From the NCBI GenBank assembly GCA_009667805.1, contig CM019063.1, positions 53,552,881 to 53,616,880 on the forward strand: a stretch of DNA of 64,000 nt, in the 5' to 3' direction. The translations under genes and the position numbers were made by a program. Position 1 is the stretch's first letter. Each line of letters starts with the position of its first letter. The notes beneath the pieces are model-generated. The model saw only the letters and a program-made list of their open reading frames with translations. It ran no database searches and was not told the DNA's origin. The stretch comes from Leptobrachium leishanense (lineage: Eukaryota; Chordata; Amphibia; Anura; Megophryidae). Positions 44,576 to 55,826 of this stretch are shown here, piece by piece.

Positions 44576-46280
44576 CCGATCCATCACTCTGTGCATGCAG
44601 CTCTGATCCATCACTCTTTGCATGCACGTGCAGTTTCCGTCCATCACTCTGTGCATGTGCGTGCAGCTCCGATCCATCACGCTGTGCTTACAGCTCCAAT
44701 CCACCACTCGTTGCATGCGCGTGCAGCTCTGATCCTTCACTCTGTGCATGCGCGTGCAGCTCCGATCCATCATGCTGTGCTTACAGCTCCGATCCATCAC
44801 TCTGTGCATGCACATTCAGCTCCGATCCATCACTCTGTGCATGCACATTCAGCTCCGATCCATCACTCTTTGCATGTGCGTGCAGCTCAGATCCATCACT
44901 CTGTGCATGCAGCTCCGATCCATCACTCTGTGCATGTGCGTGCAGCTCTGATCCATCATTCTGTGCATGCGTGTGCAGCTCCGATCCATCACTCTGTGCA
45001 TGTGCGCGCAGCTTCGATGCACCACTCCGGGGATGCGCGTGCAGCTCAATTCCATCACTATGGGCATGCGCATGCATCTCCAATACATCAATCTGTGCAT
45101 GCGCGTGCAGCTCTGATCCATCACTCTGTACATGCTCATGCAGCTCTGATACATCACTCTGCGCATGCGCATGCAGCTCCCATCCATTACTCTTTGCAAG
45201 CACGTGCAGCTCCTATTCATAACCCTTTGCATGCGCGTGCAGCTCCCATCTATCGCTCGGTGTATGCACATGCAGCTCCGATACATAGATCTGTACATGC
45301 GCATGCAGCTCCGATCCATCACTCTGTGCATGCACGTGCAGCCCCGATCCATCATTCTGCGCATGCACGATAAGTGCGATCCATCAATCTGTGCATGCGC
45401 ATGCAGCTCCAATCCATCACTCTGCGCATATGCATGCGGCTCCGATCCATCACTCTGCGCATGCGCGCGCAACTCCGATCATCACTGTTTGCATGCGTTG
45501 CAGCTCCGATCCATCACTCTGCGCATGCACGTGCAACTCCAATCATCACTGTGCATGCGCATGCAGCGCCGATACATCAATCTGTGCATGCACATGCAGC
45601 TCCGATCATCGCTCTGTGCATGCAAGTGCAGCTCCCATCCATCGCTGTTTGCATGCATGTGCAGCTCCGAGCCATCACTCTTTGCAAGCACGTGCAGCTC
45701 CTATTCATCGCCCTTTGCATGCGCGTGTAGCTCCCATCTATCGCTCGGTGTATGCGCATGCAGCTCCGATACATCGATCTGTGCATGCGCATGCAGCTCC
45801 GATCCATCACTCTGTGCATGCACGTGCAGCTCCGATCCATCATTCTGCGCATGTACGATAAGTGCCGATCCATCAATCTGTGCATGCGCATGCAGCTCCA
45901 ATCCATCACTCTGTGCATACGCATGCGGCTCCGATCCATCACTCTGCGCATGCGCGTGCAACTCCGATCCATCACTGTGCATGCAATGCAGCGCCGATAC
46001 ATCAATCTGTGCATGCACATGCAGCTCCGATCATCACTCTGTGCATGCAAGTGCAGCTCCCATCCATCACTGTTTGCATGCATGTGCAGCTCCGATCCAT
46101 CACTCTGCGCATGTGCGTGCAACTCCGATCCATCACTGTGCATGCACATGCAGTGCCGATACATCAATCTGTGCATGCACATGCAGCTCCGATCATCACT
46201 CTGTGCATGCAAGTGCAGCTCCCATCCATCACTGTTTGCATGCGTGTGCAGCTCCGATCCATCACTCTGTGCATGTGTGC

Positions 46281-47701
46281 ACTGACGCTGCAGAACTTGT
46301 GTAAGTACAGTGCCCAAGTCCTGCAGCAATGTGCAATTTTCAGTGCCTACGTTACACAAGTTGTGTAGGAGCGCAAATTGAGCAGAAAAGTTTCAGGGAC
46401 TTCCAGGTTCAGTAGTCCCTGAGCTGAAGTGGAGAAACAGAACGCGGCAAGGGGTAAATGCTGAGTAAAATAAAAAAAATAAAAAAATTAGGCAGAGGCT
46501 GTCAGTAACCTCTGCCCAATTATTTAATTGGATTGTGATAACATGATCTGGGGCTCTGATGTGTGATTGCAAATTAAATTAGTTTGTTGCAAACAAATTT
46601 TATTTGTTTTTGGGCTCCAGAAGGTGCCCCCAGAGTTTTAGCCCTGTGGGAATAATGACCAAGGTTCTAAAATGGGTTAAAGTCGGCTGGGAAATGTCCC
46701 CTGACGTATTGGGCTTTCCCCAGCCAATAAGCAGAGAATTGAGCTGTGGTTCTTCTAGCTGCAAGAACTCTATTTGACCAGTAGATGGTGATATATGCCT
46801 GTCAAATAGGTTATTACAGTAAGGAATACATTGGGAATATTCCCAGAAATGTCTTACTGTAAAATTACAAATTATTTTCCAAAAACCAAAAGGTTCCTGG
46901 CAGTGGAAATTTGGAAAATCACATGGGAGTGAAGGGGTTAATTACTACAACATTGAGCTCATAATTGCCGTGAATGAAATATTATTTTTTTCTCTGAATG
47001 TATATTTTCTGATTTTCTATGTATGCTTTTTTTTCACATTCACCCAGAGTGATTAATTTCATATAATTAAAAGAATATCTCTCTTTGCTGTCCGTGAATA
47101 TCATTAACAAAAAAAAAAATATTTTAATTAGTCCCACGGCACGAAAACGCACACAACATGAAGGTTATACTAACATTTAAATTAAAAAAATATATAGAAA
47201 AAATTTCCAGGAGAAAAATTAAAAACCAATACATTGAGTATGTTTACAGCTTGAGAGAAATCTTCTCATTAGATCGCTGCCACTTGTCGCAGCTGCTGAT
47301 TGGTCTATATTTTACCTTGTTACATTGTTTGTTATGTAAAAGAGATACAATTACGCCGGGGATAATATTGACCATGAGCATATAAATCTCTGATTTCTGA
47401 AACGGGTCACGAATCACCGATATTTAATGTTTGGAAAGCGCTATTCACTTGTGGTTGTGCATAATGTTACAGGTAATTGTTATAATGAGAAAGGAAAGAG
47501 GCAAAGAGCACGATGCATTTATCAACCTGGTGCAAGGATAAAGAGGAGAGAAAATATAACGAAAGCCTGATTTATTAAGGCACCTTTGGCTTTACATGCA
47601 TCTTAAATGTGTAACTGCAAGTAAATCATAAGAAACATGTGCGACAAAGAGTTATTTTTAAATCTAAGTTTGCGCTATGTATACACAGAACAAACACACA
47701 C
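46281..47701. other. Unassigned sequence with a TTAA-family right end
   Basis: GGAGTGAAGGGGTTAATTAC at about 46,927-46,946 looks like a TTAA-family right end; a left end may be the AGGGGTAAATGC near 46,450, but this is uncertain. 46,950-47,701 is AT-rich with no recognised gene. Confidence 0.4.
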
Positions 47702-48961
47702 TTAACCCCTTAACGCCGCGGGACGTACAGTTACGTCCTGCATTAGGCGGGCTTTAATGCCGCAGGACGTAACTGTACGTCCCCGGCGTCTGCAGCCCCC
47801 CGGCGGCAGATACTCACCTGCTCCGGCAGCTCCTGCACTGCTCTGACTCCCACGGAGTCAGACCGGCACTTTTGGTGCCTCCCGGCGCACTGACGTCATC
47901 GCGCCGGACGCGATGACGTCAGTTTCAGGCGTCCCCTCCCAGCCGGAGCAGGGGAAGCGCCTGGAGGGGAGGGGGGATCCTTTGGATCCCTCTATCTCCC
48001 CATCGCCGGGGCTACCAGCTAATGCCAGGCATCCCTGGAAAGGGCACAGCCTGGCCTTTCCAGGGATGTATGGCATTAACCCCTTGATGGCAAGGCTGTG
48101 ACCCAGCACCAATCGGTGCCAGGTCACAGCCTTTTTCCGGTGGGGGCCGCCATCTTGGATGGCAGCCCCACCTCCGGGACTCCCCACGTCCACTGACGTC
48201 ATCGGGCGTGGCCCGATGACGTCAGTTAACCAGGGAACCCCTAGCTGCCAAGGGATTTCCTAAGGAAATCCCATGGTGGAGATAGGGGGGTTCTTTGAAC
48301 CCCTTTATCTCATGATCGGTAACAGCTAGTGGGTCATGTAGGGTATCATTTGAAAGGCCTGATCATGGCCTTTCGAATGATATCAAACATAACCATATTA
48401 CTTGTAAAATAAAAGTGAAAAAAATAATAAAAAAATAAATAAAAATAATAATTAATTAAAAATAAAAACGTGCTTTTTTAAAAAATTTTAATGCAGCACT
48501 ATTGTTCACATTTCAATTATAATGTGAACAATGATGCTTCACTAATGATTTTTTTTTGGGGGGTTTAGCTAAAATCACGTAATTTCTCCCCAAGAAAAAA
48601 AAAAAAAAAAAAGTTCAAATTATTTTAACAAGTCTACCCCATAGAATATATCTGCAAAGTCTCGGGTAATAAAATGCAAAAAAACCCACTTTACACACTG
48701 TGGATGATTGAAATTTTATTGAAAATTAACATTTTTTTAACAATTTTGTTATAGCATTTTCGCAGGGCAAGACGTATACATATAATAATGATATATTATT
48801 AATCTGTCAAGTCTGCCGGAAAGAACGATATATAATTTGTCTGGGTGGTACAATAATACGTGACTTAAAACCGCGTTTAAAACCGTCAAAATGAGCTCAG
48901 CAAACTTCTACTTCGAAACAGCGCCGAACTTGTAAAATTACTCCCGTCCTTAAGGGGTTAA
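47702..48961. mobile_element. TTAA-flanked element (piggyBac-like)
   Basis: TTAA at 47702-47705 and 48958-48961. Ends CCCCTTAACGCCGCGGGACG and inverse of CCCCTTAAGGACGGG. A palindrome CAGGACGTAACTGTACGTCC type lies near the left end, and the family hairpins at about 48,021-48,077 and 48,345-48,390. An AT-rich right half includes CAGCACTATTGTTCACATT. No transposase. Confidence 0.88.
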
Positions 48962-49200
48962 GTTAAGGGTCTATTCACAAAGCACTGTAATTGCATGCAA
49001 TTTCGGTAATCCCATTTCGCCTAAAATATGGTAAAGTCACTATTTAGCAAATGTTCACCGTATTTTGCCAACATTGGAGTCACCGAAGCAGTTATCAGGC
49101 GTCAGCAAAAACCGCCAAATTGCACCTATATCCTCCTAATTGTCATTAGTGAATTCCACCAAACTGGAGTACTGAGGGAGCTATGTGTTGAAATATGTAA
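48962..49200. other. Unassigned spacer
   Basis: Nothing recognised. Confidence 0.35.
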
Positions 49201-50480
49201 ACTTCTCTTTTTAATCTTTCAACATGGTTTTCTTTCAGGAATCGTACCAGAGTATTTAGAAATGACCTTGAAATAGGCATCGAAAGTCATGGATCTGTGT
49301 TTGCAGATGACACAAATCTCGGTAAAGTGATACAATGTGAGCAGGATGTTACTTCACTGCAGAGGGATTTAGATAGACTGGGGGACTGGGCACTTAAATG
49401 GCAGATGAAATTTAATGTAGATAAATGCAAAGTTATGCACTTTGGAGTAAAGAAGAACACACATGAAACTTATATACCCTATATGGTGCAGAGTTAGAAA
49501 ATCAAAGCAGGAGAAGGATTTAGGAATAATCATAGACTCCAAACTCGGCAACAATGCCCAATGTCAAACAGCAGTCACCAAGGCCAGCAAGGTATCGCAT
49601 TAAAAGGGGAATTCCCTCGTGGATATAAACATAATTTTGTCTCTTTATAAATCAATGGTAAGACGCACCTTGAATATGCCGTGCAATTTTGGGCAACCGT
49701 TTTACAAAAAGATATTATTGCGCTTTAAAAAGTGCAGAGATGGGCAACTAAATTAATAAGGGGAATAGAAGATTTAAGTTATGAGGAAAGACTAACAAGC
49801 TTAAACCTGTTTAGTTTAGAGAAATGGCGCTTTACAGGGGATCTGATAACTTTATATAAATATATACGGGGCCTTAGAGGGGTCTGATAACTTTATATAA
49901 ATATATACGGGGCCTTAGAGGGGTCTAATAACTTTATATAAATATATACGGGGCCTTAGAGGAGTCTGATAACTTTATATATACGGGGCCTTAGAGGGGT
50001 CTGATAACCTTATATAAATATATAAGGGGCCATTATAAACCATTGTCTGGAAACCTATTCATTAACAGGTCTATACACAGGACACAGATTCACCCATTTA
50101 CACTGGACAAAAGGAAATTCAGCCTAAAGCATAGGAAGGGTTATTTTATGGTGAGAATGATAAAGCTGTGGAATTCTCTCCCTGTTGAGGTGGTTGGGTC
50201 AGAGTCTGTAAAGACTTTCAAAGAACGACTGGATGACTTCCTGCAAAAAACATAATATTAAGGGTTATAATATTTAATATGTGGGTAAAAGCTTCTTGAT
50301 CCAAGGAGAAATCTGACGCCATTGTGGGGTCAAGAAGGATTTTTTCCCCAGTGTGTCACATATTGGCGAGCGTTTCAGACTGGGGTTTTTTGCCTTCTTT
50401 TGGCTCCACAGCAGTAGGTGATGTGAGAAAGTTTGAACTCGATGGACGTATGTCTTTTTAAGCCTATGTAACTATGAAAA
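49201..50480 (+). pseudogene. CR1/L2-like LINE, 3' half of ORF2 and 3' UTR
   Basis: RNDLEIGIESHGSVFADDTN begins about 49,250 and contains the FADD catalytic motif of the reverse transcriptase; the next residues (DRLGDWALKWQMKFNVDKCK, VMHFG) are the thumb region of CR1/L2-type enzymes. After several frame breaks the C-terminus is readable at 50,043-50,255 (LWNSLPVEVVGSESVKTFKE). The 3' UTR includes GGATTTTTTCCCCAGTGTG and GATGGACGTATGTC and ends near AACTATGA at 50,478. 5'-truncated; non-functional. It is a different family from the Rex1-like LINE. Confidence 0.85.
49840..50032 (+). repeat. 41-bp tandem repeat inside the LINE
   Basis: About four and a half copies of GGGGCCTTAGAGGGGTCTGA plus TAACTTTATATAAATATATAC, amplifying the LYKYIRGL segment of the LINE ORF; the period breaks the frame. 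Confidence 0.9.
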
Positions 50481-50523
50481 CAAAAAAAAAAGGAGGTCTC
50501 CTAGTCCCCTAATAGGAGATTAA

Positions 50524-51269
50524 GGGCCCTATTATAATCTGGGCGTTAAAACATGGGTGCAAGGGAGGAAAAACTGTGCCCGCAGTTTTTCCCCTTGCGC
50601 TCGCAGTTTTCCCCCTTGTGCCTGCTTTTTAACGCCAGATTACAATGCAGGCGCAAACAAATGCTGCCTGCATTGTAGTGCCCGTTAAAAATCAGGATGC
50701 TCGCGGCAGTGCTGAGCGCAGCCGCGAGCATCCACTCGCTGGAGTCCATAGGACTCTATTGAGTTCCTCTCTGCCGGTCACGTGACAGGCCGGATCTCGC
50801 ATCACGAGATCCGGCCGGTCGGCATATGGCTATGCAGGGAGAGACAAGGCGGATTTTTCCCCCCTGTCTTTCCTTGCTCCCGCCGGCCAGAGGAGGTGAC
50901 TGGAGCCGCGGTCCTCACCGTGGGACACAGGGTAAGTATGTGATTTTTTTTTTTTACTGTTTGAAGCTGGTGTTAACAGATTCTGCACCAGCGGAATCCG
51001 TTAACACCAAGTCCTGGCTCTGGTTAACTTTTCGTTGACCAGAGCCAGGCGTTAATCAGCGCTGGGACTTTGTAATACCAGCGCTGATTAACACTTTGCG
51101 CTCCCCATGCTAAGTATAGGGAGCGCAAAGTGCAGTGACCTCGCGCTGAGAAGCACAAGGTCCCAAACGCAAACGGGTTAAAAAAAACGTTTGCGTTTGG
51201 ATTGTAATATGCCCTGAACACCGCAGCTAACGGTAGTGCTTACGCAGTGTGCAGAGTGTAATAGGGCCC
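50524..51269. mobile_element. GGGCCCTATTATA hairpin-chain element (Harbinger-like)
   Basis: Ends GGGCCCTATTATAATC and inverse (..GTAATAGGGCCC), with TAA at 50521-50523 and 51270-51272. A TAA duplication fits PIF/Harbinger. The interior is a succession of hairpins: 50696-50732, 50742-50756, 50788-50816, 50969-51008, 51013-51049, 51051-51092, 51093-51131 and 51163-51200. Non-coding. Confidence 0.8.
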
Positions 51270-51404
51270 TAAATGTCTAAATAAGAAAAAAGTCCTTTAA
51301 AAAATAATAACAAAATATTTAAAAAATAAAAAATATCATCTAAGAAATACAAAAAGGTCTTCTAAAAAATAAAAAGGGGTTTTACAAAAAATGTAAATAG
51401 TAAA

Positions 51405-51759
51405 CCCTTTTGCTGCTGACATCGTGCTGGAAACAGCCTCCGTTTCCTCATTGCATGCGGAGGACTTCTCCAGCACATCAATGAAGTCCCATGGCTTGAA
51501 TTCTGCCCCCGCTCACTAACGCCACCGCGCATGGGCTCAATGATGTCAGGAAGGGACCTCCCCCCTGGCCGGACAGGAAATTCTCTTTCGAGAAGATACA
51601 GGGGTCATTTGGACCCCTGTATCTCCTGAACCATATAAGCTAGAGGTTCATGGGAGACATCATTGGAAAATCCAAAGAATGGCCTTTCCGGTGATATTAA
51701 ACATGACCAGATGGTTTGTAAAAAAAAAAATTAAGAAAACAAAAATTAATTATTTGGGT
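51405..51759. mobile_element. TTAA-family element, left part (split by L1-like insertion)
   Basis: Starts AAACCCTTTTGCTGCTGAC, with the hairpin CATCATTGGAAAATCC..GGCCTTTCCGGTGATATT near 51,658-51,698. The interior resumes at 54290 with TGATGCTGCACTAACTCACC. The TTAA itself has decayed. Confidence 0.65.
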
Positions 51760-52525
51760 TTTCTATTTAATTCTTTTTTTTTTTGTATTTCAAAATTTTA
51801 TTTTGTAACAAAGTCATCAGTACAACAAACAGAAAATGCCCGCGCAGGGCCACAGCAGGCTAGTCATCAGGAAATTCAACGTAAATAAAAAAAAGGAAAA
51901 ATAATAATAGTCAGCTAGGGTCAACAAAGTTATCAACAGTAAGGGTGGACGGGAAAGGGGGAAGGACACTTCGACACAAGTCAGCATTTTCAGGAAGGAG
52001 GTGGAGCCTGCAGTCAAATAGCGGGCGAACTGCCTGGGTTGACAAATAAAATTTAAAAAAAGGGGGGTGGGGGACCACCTAATAAAGAGCGGCATTCCCG
52101 GCTCGCTCCAGTAACCCCACGGGGAACTGGAGGCCACAGAAGAGGCCACAAGGCCGGACAACCTGGGGCCAGAAAAAGTGGTCAGAGCCATGGTACCCAT
52201 TCCAATGGCTCACCCAGGTCCACCCATTGTCCCGCACACACAAAAAGAAAGAAAAATATATATATATAAAAACCCAGATGCCCACAAATTACCACATTCC
52301 GGCCATGAAAGATAAAGTCAGCAAAGGAGTGTTAAGAGGGAGAGGGGCGAGTAAAAATAAAACATAACACCGCAATGGTCACAGAAAGTGTCTCATCAAA
52401 TAGCAGGGGGGGTGTCATCATGGAGGGGATCATTTCTCATAGAATAAACATGGTCATGGTAAATGGGGTGAACAAGGTATAGCCAGAGGACATCAACTAG
52501 AGAATAGGCACGACACAGTGGGACA

Positions 52526-53137
52526 TCAGCCAGTGTCCAGGACAGTAAAGGGAGTAATGGCCCGCAGGAGAACAAATAGGGCACCCAGACAAGTCAGCTT
52601 CACGAGGGAGTAGAGCCCTTGCAGCACCAGGATCAGCCGCCAATCAACAAAGCCAGCCAGCTCCTCTCCGCATAATAGGGCTGCAGAACATCCCGCCGAG
52701 GGACCGCTGAAACAGGACGGCACAGCAGGCGGCAGAGAAGCGAGTCGCAACCAACCTCCAGCCATAGGAATCTCCAGGTAAGCTGCTTGCAGGGGGAACT
52801 CCACGACATGTGCAGCCAGGTGAGGTCGCAAGTCGCACTGGACGCCGGCCTCAGGCCCGATCACAGGCCCCGCAGTATCACAGGGCAGCGGCTCCACCTC
52901 CAGCTCCGCAAGGCAATCATACTCCTTCACAGCCAAACCTACGACGTAGGCCCAGCCAGCTTCCCGCCAAGTGTCGCGCCAGAGCCTCCGCATCTCCTCC
53001 ATGAGGTCCGCTAGCATCCCTTTAGTAAGAGGGGAATCAAGGTCATCATCAGACAGCTGCAGTGGGGAGGGAGGCAGCCCCGGTGGTAGCACAGGTGCTG
53101 GAAGGCTAGCAGTCTCTATGGCACTCGAGTTCACCAC
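52526..53137 (-). pseudogene. Probable L1-like ORF1 N-terminus fused to downstream sequence
   Basis: 203-codon open frame. Residues 28-61 (SDDDLDSPLTKGMLADLMEE, MRRLWRDTWRE) look like the N-terminal coiled-coil lead-in of L1-type ORF1 proteins. Residues after about 62 (GWAYVVGLAVKEYDCLAELE onward) are hydrophobic and unlike any domain I know, probably untranslated sequence joined by the internal deletion. The start MVNSSAIETA follows a 250-bp 5' UTR. Assignment is tentative; it could also be an unrelated small protein. Confidence 0.45.
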
Positions 53138-53414
53138 CAGATCGTGCCCGCAACTCCAGAGCAGGCTGTCAAAATGGCCACCTGCAGCTAGGCTGCAAAA
53201 AGCAGCACGGCGTTCAAGCGGTGCAATAAAGATCTGCAGAGCGGTACCTCAGGTCTCAAACATCTCCCCAGGGCGGCAGGATCTCGGGGTACAAAAACAG
53301 CAGCTTTCCTCGAAAGTGGGACGTGAAAAATAATGCCTAAAAGACCAGTTCGTCAGAGAGCTCAGCAGAACCACGTCCACACTCAGCAACAGTCGGCTCC
53401 GCCCCCTGTAACAT

Positions 53415-54060
53415 CTTCTGTTTCTTTGTGATTGACCTGCTGATGTAACCCATGACTGGCTGTAATTGCTCGGGTGTAAACCCAGTGAACGCAGGTATCA
53501 CTCCAGCTGCAGAGGAGGAAGAAGAAGACGGGAATCGCCCGATCCTGAAACTTTGTGATTGACCTGCTGATGTAACCTGTGACTGGCTGTAATTGCTTGG
53601 GTGTAACTCCGGTGAATGCAGGTATCAAGCTCCAGCTGCAGAGGAGGAGGAAGAAGACGGGAGTCATCCGATCCTTAAACTTTGTGATTGACCTGCTGAT
53701 GTAACCCGTGACTGGCTGTAATCGCTCGGGTGTAAATCCTGTGAATGCAGGTATTGTTCCAGCTGCAGAGGAGGAGGAAGAAGACGGGAGTCACCCGATC
53801 CTGAAACTTTGTGATTGACCTGCTGATGTAACCTGTGACTGGCTGTAATCACTCGGGTGTAAATCCGGTGAACCCAGGTATCAAGCTCCAGCTGCAGAGG
53901 AGGAGGAAGAAGACGGGAGTCATCCGATCCTTAAACTTTGTGATTGACCTGCTGATGTAACCCGTGACTGGCTGTAATCGCTCGGGTGTAAATCCTGTGA
54001 ACGCAGGTATCAAGCTCCAGCTGCAGAGGAGGAAGAAGAAGACGGGAGTCATCCGATCCT
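53415..54060 (-). repeat. Five 127-129 bp monomers at the 5' end of the L1-like element
   Basis: ATTGACCTGCTGATGTAACC recurs at 53431, 53558, 53687, 53814 and 53943 (spacing 127, 129, 127, 129). The position directly upstream of the ORF1 5' UTR resembles the promoter monomers of mouse L1. Alternating spacing suggests a 256-bp dimer. Confidence 0.85.
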
Positions 54061-54289
54061 GAAAAACAGACTTGCATCGGTAGAGGCCGTCAGGGTAAAC
54101 CACTTCTGTCCAACGCCGTAACCATTGAAGCAACACAACATCACAACATGTCACAGTTTAACCCTTACAGGCTGCAGTTTAACCCTTTCAGGCTGCAGGG
54201 GAAGCTTCTCTCTCCTGAAGCCTCTGTTCCCTTTCCTGGGAGAGTTTACCTCAGGTGATTGTGATGACGCACTGTTTCTATTTAATTCT

Positions 54290-54924
54290 AATGCATCACT
54301 ACTGTTTACTTTTCAATTTTGAAGTGAACAATGATGCTGCACTAACTCACCATCTAATTTCCCATGTTGCCAGCAAGTGTGGAAGCGATGGCAAAATGTT
54401 TTGTTACGCATTGTTTCAACAAAAACCTAAACTGTTGCACTGCAGCAAGAAGCGCTAGGGGTACTTTTGAACCCTGCGTCTCTAATCCTTGCCCTGCACA
54501 AAGTCAAGTGAGGTGTCATTGGAAAGGTCAGAGTTTGGCCTTTCCAACCATATCAAATATGACCACGGAACCTGTAAAAATGGAAAAAAATTAAAATTGC
54601 AAGCTGTACTCTTCTTGTCTCTGTTCTAAGGCATTGGCATTTTATGCTTTTAATTGAAAAGCAAACAATGCTGCGATACTGACTCACTTTCTCATTTCCC
54701 AAACCAGGTCTAAATGTGGTGGTGTTGGCGCAATGCATTATTATGCATTTGTCCATCTAAAACACAAGCCACCACACCGCTGCAAGGGGAGTGGGGGTAC
54801 TTTGGACTCGTGTATCTCCATTCTTTATACCCCACAAAGTCACTTTAGGTGTCTTTGGACAGGTCAGAGTCTGGCCTTTCTAATGATACCAAACATGACC
54901 ATGTAACATTTTTTTTTAAAAAAT

Positions 54925-54930
<6 letters not shown>
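54290..54930. mobile_element. TTAA-family element, right part
   Basis: Interior shared with 15,480-15,780 and 22,450-22,870, including hairpins near 54,514-54,553 and 54,849-54,893 (GGCCTTTCTAATGATACC). Confidence 0.6.

Positions 54931-54957
<27 letters not shown>
54931..54957. repeat. (TA)n microsatellite
   Basis: About 13 uninterrupted TA units next to a Tc1-like terminus. Confidence 0.95.
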
Positions 54958-54959
<2 letters not shown>

Positions 54960-55013
54960 CTGGGCAAAGATACAAAATCAGCAGGGGATCAAATCATTTT
55001 TTCCCTCACTGTG
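54957..55013 (+). mobile_element. Tc1-like terminal inverted repeat remnant
   Basis: GGGCAAAGATACAAAATCAG then CAGGGGATCAAATCATTTTT and TCCCTCACTGTG match the well-known terminus of a widespread vertebrate Tc1 family. Only one end is present. Confidence 0.75.
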
Positions 55014-55826
55014 TATATATTGACACAAGCAGTCAATATTCTTCCTAAAATATCGGTTGACAGAATTAAATCAATCCCTTAGTTAAATTCCACACTTTAT
55101 ATCATAACCTGTTGCAGAGACTGTTGGTGCAGTATAAATAATAATAGCAATAAAGCTATAAATTAGCAATTAGCAATAAACAATTAGCAATAAATATTCT
55201 ATAGAAATGAACAAAGTTGTGGTATCTATTTTTTTTATAAGGCAAACAAGGTGAGGTCCAAAAGTACAGTTAAAATTAATGAAATAATGATGCTAACTAA
55301 AAAAAATTCAAACAAAGCCAAATACTTCTAATAAATTAATATCCCCAAAAGCAATCCTAGAGACGTGAGGTGACTCAAAAGATGGCAGAGCAAAAATAGA
55401 CCATCATGCGCTACTAATTTCATTATGGTTTCTCTGCGAAATAGTGCTTTGAAAACTCATCGAGATGATGAAGTCTCAAGTCTCCAAAAGGTTCATAAGT
55501 GGTTTAGCAGATTCTAGTCTTGACATTTTGACATCTGTGATGAAACAAGTGAAGGAGGCAAGCACGGCCATGAATGAGACCACATTGACCAAGATGAAGG
55601 AATTCCTGGATCAGGAACCTCAAACCATTCTCAAAAAGCTTGGGGGAGTTGCATATTCCAAAAATAAGCATTCTGAGGATTCTTCATGATGACTTTTCGC
55701 CAAGAAGTGAGCCCGTCAGGTTCCATGTTTGTTGGACACAGAAGAAAAAACTGCTATAGTTGAGTTTGCCAAAACGTTTCCCATCACGTTCGAAGATGGG
55801 ATTCAAGGCAATTGTCACAGGTGCAG
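55014..55826. other. Unassigned sequence with a possible decayed ORF
   Basis: A 74-codon frame at 55,465 (MMKSQVSKRFISGLADSSLD start, Ser/Lys-rich) is followed by another at 55,729 that runs into the LTR. No domain recognised. The sequence continues after the LTR at 56,449 and ends with an AATAAAC and poly(A)-like stretch at 56,543-56,576, so it may be a retrocopy or a decayed transposon. Function unknown. Confidence 0.4.

Larger units (their letters stand above)
43321..46280 (+). repeat. 33-bp array rich in alternating purine-pyrimidine tracts
   Basis: About 75-80 copies of GATCCATCACTCTGTGCATG plus CGCGTGCAGCTCC (33 bp). Most units contain GTGCATGCGCGTGCA or GTGCATGCACGTGCA, 15 bp of perfect purine-pyrimidine alternation. 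Two unit-length breaks occur: the 43445-43671 insert and the 44379-44575 block. Open frames on both strands of up to 379 codons (11-residue CSSDPSLCACA or HSVHARAAPIH periods) are artefacts of the period. Confidence 0.95.
51775..54274 (-). mobile_element. L1-like retrotransposon, internally deleted, with 5' monomers
   Basis: A 15-bp target duplication TTTCTATTTAATTCT lies at 51760-51774 and 54275-54289. On the minus strand the 3' end is AATAAAATTTTGAAATAC followed by poly(A). Upstream comes an ORF1-like fragment (below), then a GC-rich 5' UTR with GGGGGCGGAGCC near 53,395, and then five tandem monomers of about 128 bp (53,415-54,060). No reverse transcriptase is present, so most of the element has been lost, leaving both ends. 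L1 clade assignment is inference from structure and the 15-bp duplication. Confidence 0.75.

Noticed and set aside
43642..46368. Long open frames (up to 379 codons) with 11-residue His/Cys-rich periods
   Set aside because: Artefact of the 33-bp array; open in up to all six frames, with no start context or domain.
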